Origin: Rhizobium tibeticum
Lineage (GTDB): Bacteria > Pseudomonadota > Alphaproteobacteria > Rhizobiales > Rhizobiaceae
Length of the DNA stretch: 64,000 bases
Assembly (NCBI RefSeq): GCF_900110205.1
Contig: NZ_FOCV01000013.1
Span: 122,499 to 186,498 of the forward strand
Direction: 5' to 3'
Position numbers and translations under genes: made by a program. Position 1 is the stretch's first letter. Each line of letters starts with the position of its first letter. Positions 27,381 through 35,872 of the stretch are shown piece by piece. The notes beneath the pieces were generated by a model, which searched no databases, was not told the origin of the DNA, and saw only the letters and a program-made list of their open reading frames with translations.

Positions 27381-28376
27381 TTAAGCCTCGATAAAGGCGA
27401 GCAAGTCGGCATTGAGGACGTCGGCATTGACGGTCAGCATGCCGTGCGAGAAGCCGGGGTAGGTTTTCAGCGTGCCGTTCTTCAGGAGCTTAATGGCTTT
27501 CAATGCTGCGTCCGCGATCGGCACGATCTGGTCATCTTCACCATGGAGAACGAGTGTCGGAACACCAATTGCCTTGAGGTCTTCGGTCTGGTCGGTCTCG
27601 GAAAAGGCCTTGATGCCGTCGTAGTGCGCCTTGGCACCGCCCATCATACCCTGCCGCCACCAGTTCTGGATCACGCCGTCCTGGACGGCCGCACCCGCGC
27701 GATTGAACCCGTAGAACGGGCCGGCTGGGACATCGCGGAAGAATTGCGCCCGGTTGGAGGCCAGCGCGGAGCGGAAGCCATCGAAGACTTCGATCGGCAG
27801 ACCCTCAGGATTGGAGGGGGTCTTGAGCATCAGTGGCGGCACAGCGGAAACCAGTACCGCCTTGGCAACGCGGCCTGCCGGCTGGCCATGCTTGGCCACG
27901 TAACGGGCAACTTCACCTCCGCCGGTTGAGTGGCCGATATGGACGGCATTCTTCAGATCGAGCGCTTCGACGACAGCGAAAGCGTCGGCAGCATAGTGGT
28001 CCATGTCGTGCCCTTCGGAAACCTGAGCCGATCGACCATGGCCACGGCGATCGTGGCCGACAACGCGGTAACCCTTCGACAGGAAGAATAGCATCTGCGC
28101 ATCCCAGTCGTCCGAACTCAGCGGCCAGCCGTGATGGAACATGATCGGCTGAGCGTCCTTCGGACCCCAGTCCTTGTAGAAGATTTCGGTGCCGTCTGCG
28201 GTGGTAACAAAGCCCATGGTATCTTCTCCTGTGATTGCCTGGGTGTTGGTTGCAGCGGTGTTGGTTGCAGCGGATGCTGCGAACGTGGAACGAATTGGAA
28301 GCATGAGGTCCGCAGCGAAAACAGCCCCGGCAAGCAGGGCCTCACGGCGGCTGATTGGGAAAGGTTCTTCGGTCAT
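27381..28376 (-). CDS. Alpha/beta hydrolase, non-haem chloroperoxidase-like, Tat signal
   Basis: 331 residues. ISRREALLAGAVFAADLML is a twin-arginine-type signal followed by a low-complexity Ala/Thr linker to about residue 53, where an internal ATG (MGFVTTADGTEIFYKDWG) starts the canonical 275-residue enzyme. The triad is visible: Ser in GHSTGG, Asp in LHGEDDQIVP and His in GFSHGM. Relatives are perhydrolases/chloroperoxidases or esterases. The exported form is the notable feature, since most homologues are cytoplasmic. It lies beyond the terminator at 28492-28520 and is probably a separate unit. Confidence 0.88.
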   Translation of the reverse strand: MTEEPFPISRREALLAGAVFAADLMLPIRSTFAASAATNTAATNTQAITGEDTMGFVTTADGTEIFYKDWGPKDAQPIMFHHGWPLSSDDWDAQMLFFLSKGYRVVGHDRRGHGRSAQVSEGHDMDHYAADAFAVVEALDLKNAVHIGHSTGGGEVARYVAKHGQPAGRVAKAVLVSAVPPLMLKTPSNPEGLPIEVFDGFRSALASNRAQFFRDVPAGPFYGFNRAGAAVQDGVIQNWWRQGMMGGAKAHYDGIKAFSETDQTEDLKAIGVPTLVLHGEDDQIVPIADAALKAIKLLKNGTLKTYPGFSHGMLTVNADVLNADLLAFIEA

Positions 28377-28491
28377 GTCAGCTCCTGCATGTTTTCGCGG
28401 CGTCGCGTACTGTCTATGCAGGGATACTGGACCGAGGAGATTACGCTAACAATTACAATAAAAGTTTCGAGTTAATTGCCAATTCCGCAAC

Positions 28492-28520
28492 AAAAGGGAG
28501 GCGGGTGAAAGCCGCCTCCC
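28492..28520 (-). terminator. Rho-independent terminator after the MFS exporter gene
   Basis: Reading on the minus strand, GGGAGGCGG (28520-28512) and CCGCCTCCC (28504-28496) form a 9-bp stem with a 7-base loop, followed by TTTTG (complement of 28495-28491). It lies 13 bases downstream of the stop at 28533 and ends the leftward operon. Confidence 0.88.
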
Positions 28521-28532
28521 CGGTCGTTGCGG

Positions 28533-30131
28533 CTACTCTTCGCTCGGCCGGTTGATGGTCAGGAAATGCCTGACAACCGGCTTTTCGGATCCTGAATGAT
28601 AGGCCAACACTTGGCCCTGCAGATCGGCGTCGGCATGCGATACCCGCTTGTGCTGCCTGAGGTGTTCCGCCCAGGATTCGACCATGAACCACTCGACGAT
28701 CTTTTGCGGATCGGCAGAATCTTCCGTCACGCCCCAGCCATAGGCGCCATCACGGCGTCGTTCGTGCGACAGTTCGCCGAGGGCGTGCAGGAATGGGGTA
28801 CGATGATGCTTCTCGACGTGGTACTCGATCAGGATCAGAACCGGGCCACGGTCATGCGCGACCGGTTCTGCCACGAGTGGCTCCGGCCAATGATTTGACG
28901 GTACCAGATCGGCATCGCCCGACGGCAGTTTGATGAAGTGCATGATCACTCCAGCCACGAGCAGTCCACCCGCAGCGATCAGTAACGTGCCCGATACGCC
29001 GGCGACTTCGCCGACTGCACCCCAACCGAGGCTGCCGGCTGTCATCGCACCGTTAAAGACGGTCAGATAGACGGCAAGTCCACGCCCACGCACCCAGTTC
29101 GGGAGGACCGCCTGGGCGGCACCGTTGAGGGTGGTGAGAGCCGTGATCCAGGCTGCACCGAGGAAGAGCAGTATGACCACTGCCAGCCATTGCGGCGGAG
29201 CCAGGGAGAGCGCCGCCATGACCAGCGCCGTGACGAGGGCGGATCCGAGCAGCAGGCCATCAGCATCGAAATGCCGGCGCAGCCTCGGCATGACAAGGGC
29301 GCCGCCAATTGCGCCAGTACCGACCGCGCCGAGGAGGATACCATAGAAGCTCGCGTCGCCGCCAAGGAGCTGACGTGCCACCAGCGGAAGCAGCGCCCAG
29401 ACGGCGCTGGCGAACGCAAAGAAGATCGCAGCCCGTAGCAGGACGACATGGAGAAGCCGGCTGGCGCGGGTGTAGCGCAGTCCTGCCCTGAAGGCACCAA
29501 AGAAGCCCTCCGATAAGGCGTCGTCCGCATCCTTGGCCCGCGGCCACCAGATGAGCGCTGCGATGACGAGGGCGTAGCTGGCGACATCCGCACCGTAGGT
29601 CACTGCAGCACCAAAGGCTGCAAGCAGCAGGCCACCGGCCGCCGGACCGATGGAGCGTGCGATATTGATGCCCAGCGAATTCAGGGCGACGGCGCTCTTC
29701 ACATCTTCGCGCGGCACGAGTTCAGGCACGATAGCCTGCCATGTCGGTCCCATGAGGGCGGCACCGATACCGCCCAAGAACGTCAAGCCAATCAGTGCGC
29801 TGACCGACAGCATGCCCATGTAAGATAACGCCATTAGCGATACACTGACGGTCGCCAACAGAAGCTGAACCGCGATGAGGAATTTGCGCCGGTCGAGAAT
29901 GTCGGAGAGGACGCCTGCAGGAATGGCGAGCAGGAAAATCGGCAACGTGCCGGCGGCCTGCACCATCGCGACGGCCGCAGGGGCCGCGGAAAGGTCGGTC
30001 ATCAACCACGAACTTGCGACGTCGCGCATGAAACTACCGGTATTGCCCAGAACCGTTGCGGCCCACAGAACCGAAAATACGGGCTGGCGGAGCGGTGCGA
30101 AGCTATCGCCGGAGGATTTTGTGATGCTCAT
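28533..30131 (-). CDS. MFS exporter (MFS_3 type) with C-terminal monooxygenase-like domain
   Basis: 532 residues from the ATG at 30131, which overlaps the DoxX stop by four bases (ATGA). About twelve membrane spans (residues about 15-400) match enterobactin-exporter-like MFS_3 proteins: LRQPVFSVLWAATVLGNTGS, ILDRRKFLIAVQLL. A soluble C-terminal part of roughly 110 residues (VLILIEYHVEKHHRTPFLHA, EWFMVESWAEHLRQH) resembles the dimeric alpha/beta barrel of antibiotic-biosynthesis monooxygenases. This fusion recurs in the family. It probably exports a small organic molecule; the substrate is unknown. Confidence 0.85.
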   Translation of the reverse strand: MSITKSSGDSFAPLRQPVFSVLWAATVLGNTGSFMRDVASSWLMTDLSAAPAAVAMVQAAGTLPIFLLAIPAGVLSDILDRRKFLIAVQLLLATVSVSLMALSYMGMLSVSALIGLTFLGGIGAALMGPTWQAIVPELVPREDVKSAVALNSLGINIARSIGPAAGGLLLAAFGAAVTYGADVASYALVIAALIWWPRAKDADDALSEGFFGAFRAGLRYTRASRLLHVVLLRAAIFFAFASAVWALLPLVARQLLGGDASFYGILLGAVGTGAIGGALVMPRLRRHFDADGLLLGSALVTALVMAALSLAPPQWLAVVILLFLGAAWITALTTLNGAAQAVLPNWVRGRGLAVYLTVFNGAMTAGSLGWGAVGEVAGVSGTLLIAAGGLLVAGVIMHFIKLPSGDADLVPSNHWPEPLVAEPVAHDRGPVLILIEYHVEKHHRTPFLHALGELSHERRRDGAYGWGVTEDSADPQKIVEWFMVESWAEHLRQHKRVSHADADLQGQVLAYHSGSEKPVVRHFLTINRPSEE

Positions 30132-30559
30132 TTTCCCGCTCCCTTGACGACATCCATTGCCGCGACGATGACGAACGCACCGGCGAGGCCGAGATGTTCG
30201 AAGAAGGCATTCATGGCCATGGAACGCTCCATGCCAGACGGCATTTCCCAGAAACGGAGGGCGATGAGGGTCGCAAGAAGCGTGAAGACGGCCAAAGCCA
30301 GCGCACCCAGCCAACGCAGGAAGCCGGACAGGATCATGGCAGATGCCGTCAGTTCGAACGCGATGACGACGACCGCGAAGAAGGCTGCCGGATGAAGGCC
30401 GAAATGCTCCATCTCTGCGAGTGCACCGGAGAAGTCGAAGAGCTTGGTGAGCGGCCCCTGGATATAGGCCGCGCATAGACCGAGAAGCGCGATAAAACGC
30501 GTCACCGGTGACGTGAGCAGCCAACCGAGGCTGCCCTGGGAGCGGGTTTGCGATGTCAT
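30128..30559 (-). CDS. DoxX-family membrane protein
   Basis: 143 residues from the ATG at 30559, chosen for the GAGGAGAGGATC ribosome site. It has four predicted membrane spans: ITRFIALLGLCAAYIQG-like first helix, FFAVVVIAFELTASAMILSG, LGALALAVFTLLATLIALRF and LGLAGAFVIVAAMDVV. The KLFDFSGALAEMEHFGL loop between spans one and two is characteristic of DoxX. Some DoxX proteins work with redox or sulfur metabolism, but function here is unknown. It is coupled to the MFS gene and 10 bases downstream of the amidohydrolase. Confidence 0.88.
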   Translation of the reverse strand: MTSQTRSQGSLGWLLTSPVTRFIALLGLCAAYIQGPLTKLFDFSGALAEMEHFGLHPAAFFAVVVIAFELTASAMILSGFLRWLGALALAVFTLLATLIALRFWEMPSGMERSMAMNAFFEHLGLAGAFVIVAAMDVVKGAGK

Positions 30560-30569
30560 GATCCTCTCC

Positions 30570-32549
30570 TCACACAGCCCAGCAGGCACAGCCGAGCGCA
30601 CCGAAGAAGCCCTTGAGATCGGCAATCGGCAGCTTCGACGTCCAAGCTCCGGCATGGTCGTGGCCGTGGACGTTGCAGTCGTTGGCGCAGCCGCATGTGG
30701 AAATTGCCGTGCGGCGAAGCGAGCGCTTGCCGGCCCCTTCCGGATCACCCCAGGCAGCATAGCCGCCGAATGCACGCACCGGAGACCAATCAGGCATTGC
30801 GGGGGGCACATCGCTTTCGTCGTACGTTGCGAAGTCACCTGCCCCATAGACGATCTTGCCGCCGACCATGGTAAGATCGGATGTGAGGAAGGAAATCTCG
30901 TCCTCCGCACAGGCGAAGAAATCCTTGTCCGGCACGACGAGATCGGCGAATTGACCCTTTTCGATGCGGCCCTTCTTGCCTTCCTCGTTGGAGAACCAGG
31001 TCACGTTTTCCGTCCACATCCGCAGAGCGGTCTCGCGATCCAGGCAATTGGCACGAGGGTACAGGTTCATGCCGCCGACGGTCTTGCCGGTAATCATCCA
31101 GGCGAGAGAGACCCATGGATTGTAGGAGGCGACGCGGGTCGCGTCGGTGCCGGCAGAGACCTTGACGCCCTTTTCCAGCATCTTGGCGACCGGCGGCGTG
31201 GCTTCCGCAGCTCCCAGACCATAGCGCTCGACGAAATATTCCCCCTGATAGGCCATGCGATGCTGGACTGCGATGCCGCCGCCAAGCGCCGCAATGCGAT
31301 CGATCGAGCGGTCGGAGATCGTTTCGGCGTGGTCGAAGAACCAGTTCAGGCCTTCGAGCGGGATATCCTGGTTGACCTTTTCGAACACATCGAGGGCGCG
31401 CGAGATGGTTTCGTCATAGGTGGCATGCAGCCGCCACGGCCAGCGGTTCTCGGCAAGGATCCGAACCACCTCTTCCATTTCTCCTTCCATTTCCGGTGGC
31501 ATATCCGGACGCGGCTGGCGGAAATCCTCGAAGTCGGCAGCGGAAAAGACCAGCATTTCGCCGGCGCCGTTGTGTCGGAAGTAGTCATTGCCCTGCTTGT
31601 ATTTGACCGAGCTCGTCCAGTTGAGAAAGTCTTCCTTCTCGCCTTTCGGCTTCTGGGTGAAAAGGTTGTAGGCAAGCCGCACCGTCATCTGGTTCTCGTC
31701 GGCCAGCTTCTGGATGACGGCATAATCATCCGGATAGTTCTGGAAACCACCGCCGGCATCGATCACGCCCGTGACACCGAGACGGTTGAGTTCGCGCATG
31801 AAATGGCGGGTCGAGTTGACCTGATACTCGAGAGGCAGCTTCGGTCCCTTGGCGAGCGTGGAATAGAGGATGCCGGCGTTCGGCTTGGCAAGCAGCAGGC
31901 CGGTCGGATTGCCGGCTGTGTCGCGCATGATCTCGCCGCCCGGCGGGTTGGGCGTGTCCTTGGTGTACCCGACCGCCCGAACGGCAGCGCCATTCAGAAG
32001 CGCGCGATCATAAAGGTGGAGCAGGAAGACGGGCGTATCCGGCGCGATCGCGTTGATTTCTTCGATCGTCGGCAGGCGCTTTTCCGCAAACTGATGCTCG
32101 GTAAAGCCGCCAACCACGCGCACCCATTGCGGGGCTGGCGTGATCGCCACCTGGCGCTTGAGCATATCCATGGCATCCGCCAACGAGCGAACGCCGTCCC
32201 ATCGCAGTTCCATGTTAAAGTTCAGGCCGCCACGGATGACGTGAGTATGGTTGTCGATCAGGCCGGGGAGAACGCGCTTGCCCTTCAGGTCGACGACCTT
32301 CGTCTCGGGGCCTTTCAAAGCCATGATCTCCTGATCATCACCGACGGCGAGGAATTTGCCGTCTTTGATGGCAACGGCGCTGGCGGTCGGGTTGGACCGG
32401 TCAAGCGTGGTGAACAGACCGCGGTGCAAGATCAGATCAGCGAACATGGAAGACCCTCCAGTTTGGGCGGCAGCCGAAGCGGTGCTCGAGAACAGATTGG
32501 GAAAGGCGAGCGCCGAAGCGCCGCCGAGAAATTTGCGTCGCGTCGGCAT
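30570..32549 (-). CDS. Tat-exported amidohydrolase (YtcJ-like, Amidohydro_3) with Cys/His-rich tail
   Basis: 659 residues. MPTRRKFLGGASALAFPNLF is a twin-arginine signal, so the enzyme should be periplasmic. The metal-binding HxH site is VLPGLIDNHTHVIRGG, and a large TIM barrel follows with YDETISRALDVF and WFFDHAETISDRSIDRIAAL. The end is unusual: residues 619-632 hold three Cys and three His (CGCANDCNVHGHDH) and residues 654-656 are CAC, suggesting an extra metal site. It starts one base into the XapX stop (TGATG). The substrate is unknown; YtcJ-like proteins hydrolyse amides or formamides. Confidence 0.86.
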   Translation of the reverse strand: MPTRRKFLGGASALAFPNLFSSTASAAAQTGGSSMFADLILHRGLFTTLDRSNPTASAVAIKDGKFLAVGDDQEIMALKGPETKVVDLKGKRVLPGLIDNHTHVIRGGLNFNMELRWDGVRSLADAMDMLKRQVAITPAPQWVRVVGGFTEHQFAEKRLPTIEEINAIAPDTPVFLLHLYDRALLNGAAVRAVGYTKDTPNPPGGEIMRDTAGNPTGLLLAKPNAGILYSTLAKGPKLPLEYQVNSTRHFMRELNRLGVTGVIDAGGGFQNYPDDYAVIQKLADENQMTVRLAYNLFTQKPKGEKEDFLNWTSSVKYKQGNDYFRHNGAGEMLVFSAADFEDFRQPRPDMPPEMEGEMEEVVRILAENRWPWRLHATYDETISRALDVFEKVNQDIPLEGLNWFFDHAETISDRSIDRIAALGGGIAVQHRMAYQGEYFVERYGLGAAEATPPVAKMLEKGVKVSAGTDATRVASYNPWVSLAWMITGKTVGGMNLYPRANCLDRETALRMWTENVTWFSNEEGKKGRIEKGQFADLVVPDKDFFACAEDEISFLTSDLTMVGGKIVYGAGDFATYDESDVPPAMPDWSPVRAFGGYAAWGDPEGAGKRSLRRTAISTCGCANDCNVHGHDHAGAWTSKLPIADLKGFFGALGCACWAV

Positions 32550-32824
32550 CAGCTAAGCTTTCCATCGTCGCTCTGACGGGTGGCGCCGCCATTGCCCTTG
32601 GGAAGATGGCCGAACATGTGTGGCTTGACCTGATTGAGCCAGGAGACGGCAGCGGGGTCGCGCGCCCAGACGCTTTTTGCCAGTGGCACCAGTTGCTCGC
32701 CGACAAGGATGCCGAGCAGGCCGATCAGGGCAACGACAGGTGGGGCGGGCGAACGAACATTGAGCAGGCTGTAAATAACGCCAACCAAAAGACCGGCAGC
32801 CAAAGACAGAAGATAGACTCTCAT
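32549..32824 (-). CDS. XapX domain small membrane protein
   Basis: 91 residues. The core LLVGVIYSLLNVRSPAPPVV, ALIGLLGILVGEQLVP is the XapX domain, two membrane helices joined by a short loop with the conserved NVRSPAPP. The remaining soluble tail is short and polar. XapX proteins have no established function; they often accompany amidohydrolases or isochorismatase-like hydrolases, as here. Its stop overlaps the amidohydrolase start by one base. Confidence 0.88.
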   Translation of the reverse strand: MRVYLLSLAAGLLVGVIYSLLNVRSPAPPVVALIGLLGILVGEQLVPLAKSVWARDPAAVSWLNQVKPHMFGHLPKGNGGATRQSDDGKLS

Positions 32825-32890
32825 GGGATCCTCGCTTGATGAAGGAAGCCGCTCCGGCAGGATGCGTCCCGCCGGAGGGAATGGAAGTAG

Positions 32891-33580
32891 TTACTTAGCG
32901 GGATTCGGGCCAATCCGCTTGCCGTGCTTGACGCGTTCGGCTCCCTGGTGGACATGGGTGACGGCGTAATCGATGCCCATGCCGTAGGCGCCGGAATGCT
33001 CCTTCACCAGGGAAGTGACAGCATCATAGGTTTCCTTGCGGGACCAGTCGCGCTGCCACTCGAGCATGACCTGCTGCCAGGTGACCGGAACGACGCCTGC
33101 CTGCACCATGCGGTCCATCGCATACTTGTGTGCATCCAGGGACGTGCCGCCCGATGCATCCGCAACCATGTAAATCTCGTAGTCTGTATCCCGCATGCAG
33201 GAGATGGCGAACGTCGTGTTGCATACCTCGGTCCACAATCCCGAGACGACGACCTTCTTTCGGCCGTTTGCGGCGTTCTTGGCAAGTGCGTCGCGGACAT
33301 TCTGGTCGTCCCACGAGTTCATCGAGGTGCGCTCCAGAATGTCGTTTTCCGGGAAGACGCCAAGCAGTTCGGGAAAGGTGTTGCCCGAGAAGCTATCCGT
33401 TTCGACCGTCGTGATCGTGGTCGGGATGTTGAAGATCCTGGCGGCCTTGGCGAGGCCGACGACGTTGTTCTTCAGGGTCTGCCGGTCGATCGACTGGACG
33501 CCGAAGGCCATTTGCGGCTGCTGGTCGATGAAGATGAGCTGGCTGTTTTGCGGGGTGAGGACTTCGAGTTTGCTGGACAT
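32891..33580 (-). CDS. Isochorismatase-family hydrolase (YcaC-like)
   Basis: 229 residues from the ATG at 33580, preceded by GAAGGAGAAACCC; the longer upstream frame is unlikely. IFIDQQPQMAFGV carries the catalytic Asp19 and SGLWTEVCNTTFA the nucleophile Cys120. The lysine of the usual Asp-Lys-Cys triad is not obvious, since the segment reads ILERTSMNSWDD. Members hydrolyse amides or ureide-like compounds. It belongs to the leftward operon, 66 bases upstream of the XapX gene. Confidence 0.87.
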   Translation of the reverse strand: MSSKLEVLTPQNSQLIFIDQQPQMAFGVQSIDRQTLKNNVVGLAKAARIFNIPTTITTVETDSFSGNTFPELLGVFPENDILERTSMNSWDDQNVRDALAKNAANGRKKVVVSGLWTEVCNTTFAISCMRDTDYEIYMVADASGGTSLDAHKYAMDRMVQAGVVPVTWQQVMLEWQRDWSRKETYDAVTSLVKEHSGAYGMGIDYAVTHVHQGAERVKHGKRIGPNPAK

Positions 33581-33733
33581 TGGGTTTCTCCTTCGTGAGT
33601 TGATGCCGCTTGTGCGGCGGGCTGGGAAGAACAGTCTCGCCCGATGCGACCTCGGCGTTGCGGGCGTCCGTCTAAGGGGCAAGAAAATGAAAGTGGAGGG
33701 CGGCCCCCGTGGCAGTGTGCGTGAGCGGCTCCG

Positions 33734-34666
33734 CTAGGCTGCCAGTGGAGCGAGGCCTGCTTCGATCCGGTCCCGCAGCGGTTCGTAACGCGCAGGCAGC
33801 TTCAGGACCTCGCCGAGATGTGTCGTATCCTCGTCGCGGCTAAAGCCCGGTTCGTTCGTTGCGATTTCGAACAGCACTCCGCCAGGCGTGCGGAAGTAAA
33901 TCGCAAAGAAGTAATCGCGGTCGATGACCGGTGTGACCTGATAGCCGGTGTCGATGAGTGCCTTGCGCACTTCCAGCTGTTTTTCGCGGTTGTCGACGGC
34001 GAACGCGATATGATGCACCGAGCCTGCGCCCTGCCGGGCGAAAGGCGTCTGCGGAAGGGTGGCGAGGTGAATCGTATCGGCACCATTTCCGCCAGGGATG
34101 ACGAAACGCGTGACATCACCTTCGGTCTCTGTGCGCTGATAGCCCATGAAGCCCAAGAGCTCTTCGGTTGCGGCCGTGTCATGCAGGTTGAGACCTGCGC
34201 CGGCAAAGCCACGGATCGCTGCATCCTCCGGTACGCCCGCTCCGGTCCAGGGCGTACGAGCATCGTTCGCCGTCTCAATCAGCGCGAACGCGTCTCCATC
34301 GGGCCCATCGAAGCGTAGACGGTTAGCGCCGAACACCGTATCGGTTTGCATACCGCCGACATCGTTGGCGACGAACCGATCCTTCCAGAACGATAGCGAG
34401 CCCTTTGGGATCGAGAACTGGGTTTCGCCAACCTCGCCGACGCCCCGCCGGCCCCGCATCATGTGCGGAAAAGGGAAGTACGTCATTACGGTGCCGGCGG
34501 TGCCGCTCTCGTCGCCGTAGTAGAGATGATAGATGCTCGGCTCGTCGAAATTGACCGTCTTCTTGACCCGGCGCAACCCCAGCGTATCGGTAAAAAATTT
34601 ATTGTTCTGCCGGGCATCCGACGCCATGGAGGTGATGTGATGCAGTCCCTTGATATCCTTGATCAT
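33734..34666 (-). CDS. Ring-cleaving dioxygenase of the VOC/glyoxalase superfamily (MhqO/LinE-like)
   Basis: 310 residues made of two VOC halves. KGLHHITSMASDARQNNKFF gives the first metal histidine, SVHHIAFAVDNREKQ the second and GGVLFEIATNEPGF the glutamate, the 2-His-1-Glu iron site of hydroquinone-type extradiol dioxygenases. Such enzymes open (chloro)hydroquinones or catechols with O2. It is the first gene of the leftward operon and divergent from the LysR gene at 34786, a common arrangement for quinone-responsive units. Confidence 0.87.
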   Translation of the reverse strand: MIKDIKGLHHITSMASDARQNNKFFTDTLGLRRVKKTVNFDEPSIYHLYYGDESGTAGTVMTYFPFPHMMRGRRGVGEVGETQFSIPKGSLSFWKDRFVANDVGGMQTDTVFGANRLRFDGPDGDAFALIETANDARTPWTGAGVPEDAAIRGFAGAGLNLHDTAATEELLGFMGYQRTETEGDVTRFVIPGGNGADTIHLATLPQTPFARQGAGSVHHIAFAVDNREKQLEVRKALIDTGYQVTPVIDRDYFFAIYFRTPGGVLFEIATNEPGFSRDEDTTHLGEVLKLPARYEPLRDRIEAGLAPLAA

Positions 34667-34741
34667 GGCCGTCCCCTTCTGCGTTGGCGCTTGTTTGTGT
34701 CGATGGAGAAGGTTTAGCTGGATTGATTGCGCCTCGGAATT

Positions 34742-34766
34742 GCAATATTAATATCGAATGAATTGC
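34742..34766. promoter_or_regulatory. Candidate LysR operator in the divergent intergenic region
   Basis: Between the VOC and LysR genes, GCAAT (34742-34746) and ATTGC (34762-34766) form an inverted repeat with 15 bases between, enclosing a palindromic ATATTAATAT (34745-34754). Symmetry and position fit a LysR T-N11-A-type site controlling both genes, but no binding evidence exists. Confidence 0.45.
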
Positions 34767-34785
34767 GATTTTTGAAATAATATCG

Positions 34786-35685
34786 ATGAACGATTACAAG
34801 GTACTCAAAACTTTTCTCCTCGCCGCAGAAAAGCGGAACTTCGCGCAGGTGGCACGCGAACTCGACATGACGCCGGCCGCGGTAACGCGCGCCATAGCTG
34901 CCCTGGAAAACGATCTCGGCGTCCAGCTGTTCGTTCGCACGACCCGGCAGGTATCCTTGACGACTGACGGTGCCGTTTTCGCCGCACAGATCCAGCCGGC
35001 AGTCACGGCGCTCGAAAACGCCCGGCGGGACGTGATAAACGCGCACAAGGCGGATCAGGGACGCCTCAGGATCAGCGCGCCGACATGGCTCGGCAAAACC
35101 GTCCTTCCCCCCATCCTTTCTGGCTTCCGCGAGCTCTATCCAAAAATGTGCTTCGAGATCTCATTGTCCGATGGCCTCGTGAACATCGTTGACGACGACT
35201 ACGATCTCGCAATCCGGATATCGTCCGCACCATCCGACAAGTTCACGATCTGGCGTAAAATCGCTGTCGTGCGGCGCATCCTTGTAGCAGCGCCTGGAAG
35301 CCGGTTCGCCGGTATGGAGCATCCAAGTGAACTGACGCCCGACGACTGCCTGGCCTACAGTGGTGAGAGCCGTCGCGAAAACTGGATTCTGTCCGATGGT
35401 GGGGGCAGCGTAACAGTATCGGCTGGCCGCGCCTTCAGCGCCAATAGCGGTGAAGTCCTTTCCGACATGGCAGCAGATGGACTTGGCGTTGCAATGCTGC
35501 CTGGTTTTCACGTGGCGGAACATCTGCAAACCGGCAAGCTCATCCGTGTCCTGAAGGAGTGGTCTCCGCCAGACCTATGGCTCACGCTCTACTACCCGCC
35601 CTACCAGGCACTGCCACCGCGCATCGCATCGTTCTCGAAATTCTTCGAAGAGCAAGTGCCAGCATACATGGTCACACTCGATTGA
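34786..35685 (+). CDS. LysR-family transcriptional regulator
   Basis: 299 residues. The winged HTH (YKVLKTFLLAAEKRNFAQVA, RELDMTPAAVTRAIAALEND) is followed by a LysR substrate-binding domain with PTWLGKTVLPPILSGFRELY. It looks like the DsdC/AaeR-type subgroup that often represses or activates an adjacent divergent operon in response to aromatics. It lies 119 bases from the start of the VOC dioxygenase gene, so control of 28533-34666 is likely. Confidence 0.9.
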   Translation: MNDYKVLKTFLLAAEKRNFAQVARELDMTPAAVTRAIAALENDLGVQLFVRTTRQVSLTTDGAVFAAQIQPAVTALENARRDVINAHKADQGRLRISAPTWLGKTVLPPILSGFRELYPKMCFEISLSDGLVNIVDDDYDLAIRISSAPSDKFTIWRKIAVVRRILVAAPGSRFAGMEHPSELTPDDCLAYSGESRRENWILSDGGGSVTVSAGRAFSANSGEVLSDMAADGLGVAMLPGFHVAEHLQTGKLIRVLKEWSPPDLWLTLYYPPYQALPPRIASFSKFFEEQVPAYMVTLD

Positions 35686-35810
35686 GATTGGCTATGGTTG
35701 TCGGCCATGACGAAGCCGGCCTGCCCCTGCCCGGAAGCACTGGCAATTCGGGCTAACGTCACGACCGCCCGGCAAGGCAGCGATGCACATTTTCTGAACC
35801 CGGCGATCGC

Positions 35811-35853
35811 TTGACACTTTTTTAGCCCCTCCATATGGTTTTGAACCAAATGG
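35811..35853 (+). promoter_or_regulatory. Promoter with overlapping 23-bp dyad operator for the BMP transporter operon
   Basis: TTGACA (35811-35816) is followed at 17 bases by TATGGT (35834-35839). A dyad of ten-base arms (CCATatGGTT at 35831-35840 and AACCaaATGG at 35844-35853, three-base centre TTG, two mismatches in lower case) covers the -10 box. The core TGGT-N5-ACCA fits the GntR/FadR-type pattern. Occupancy would block RNA polymerase, so repression released by substrate is expected. No GntR gene is present in the window. Confidence 0.7.
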
Positions 35854-35872
35854 TAAAAAAAGGGGAACAATC

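Noticed and set aside
30513..32576. 687-codon open frame on the plus strand
   Set aside because: Antisense shadow of the Tat-exported amidohydrolase, whose own frame has signal, metal site and tight operon spacing.
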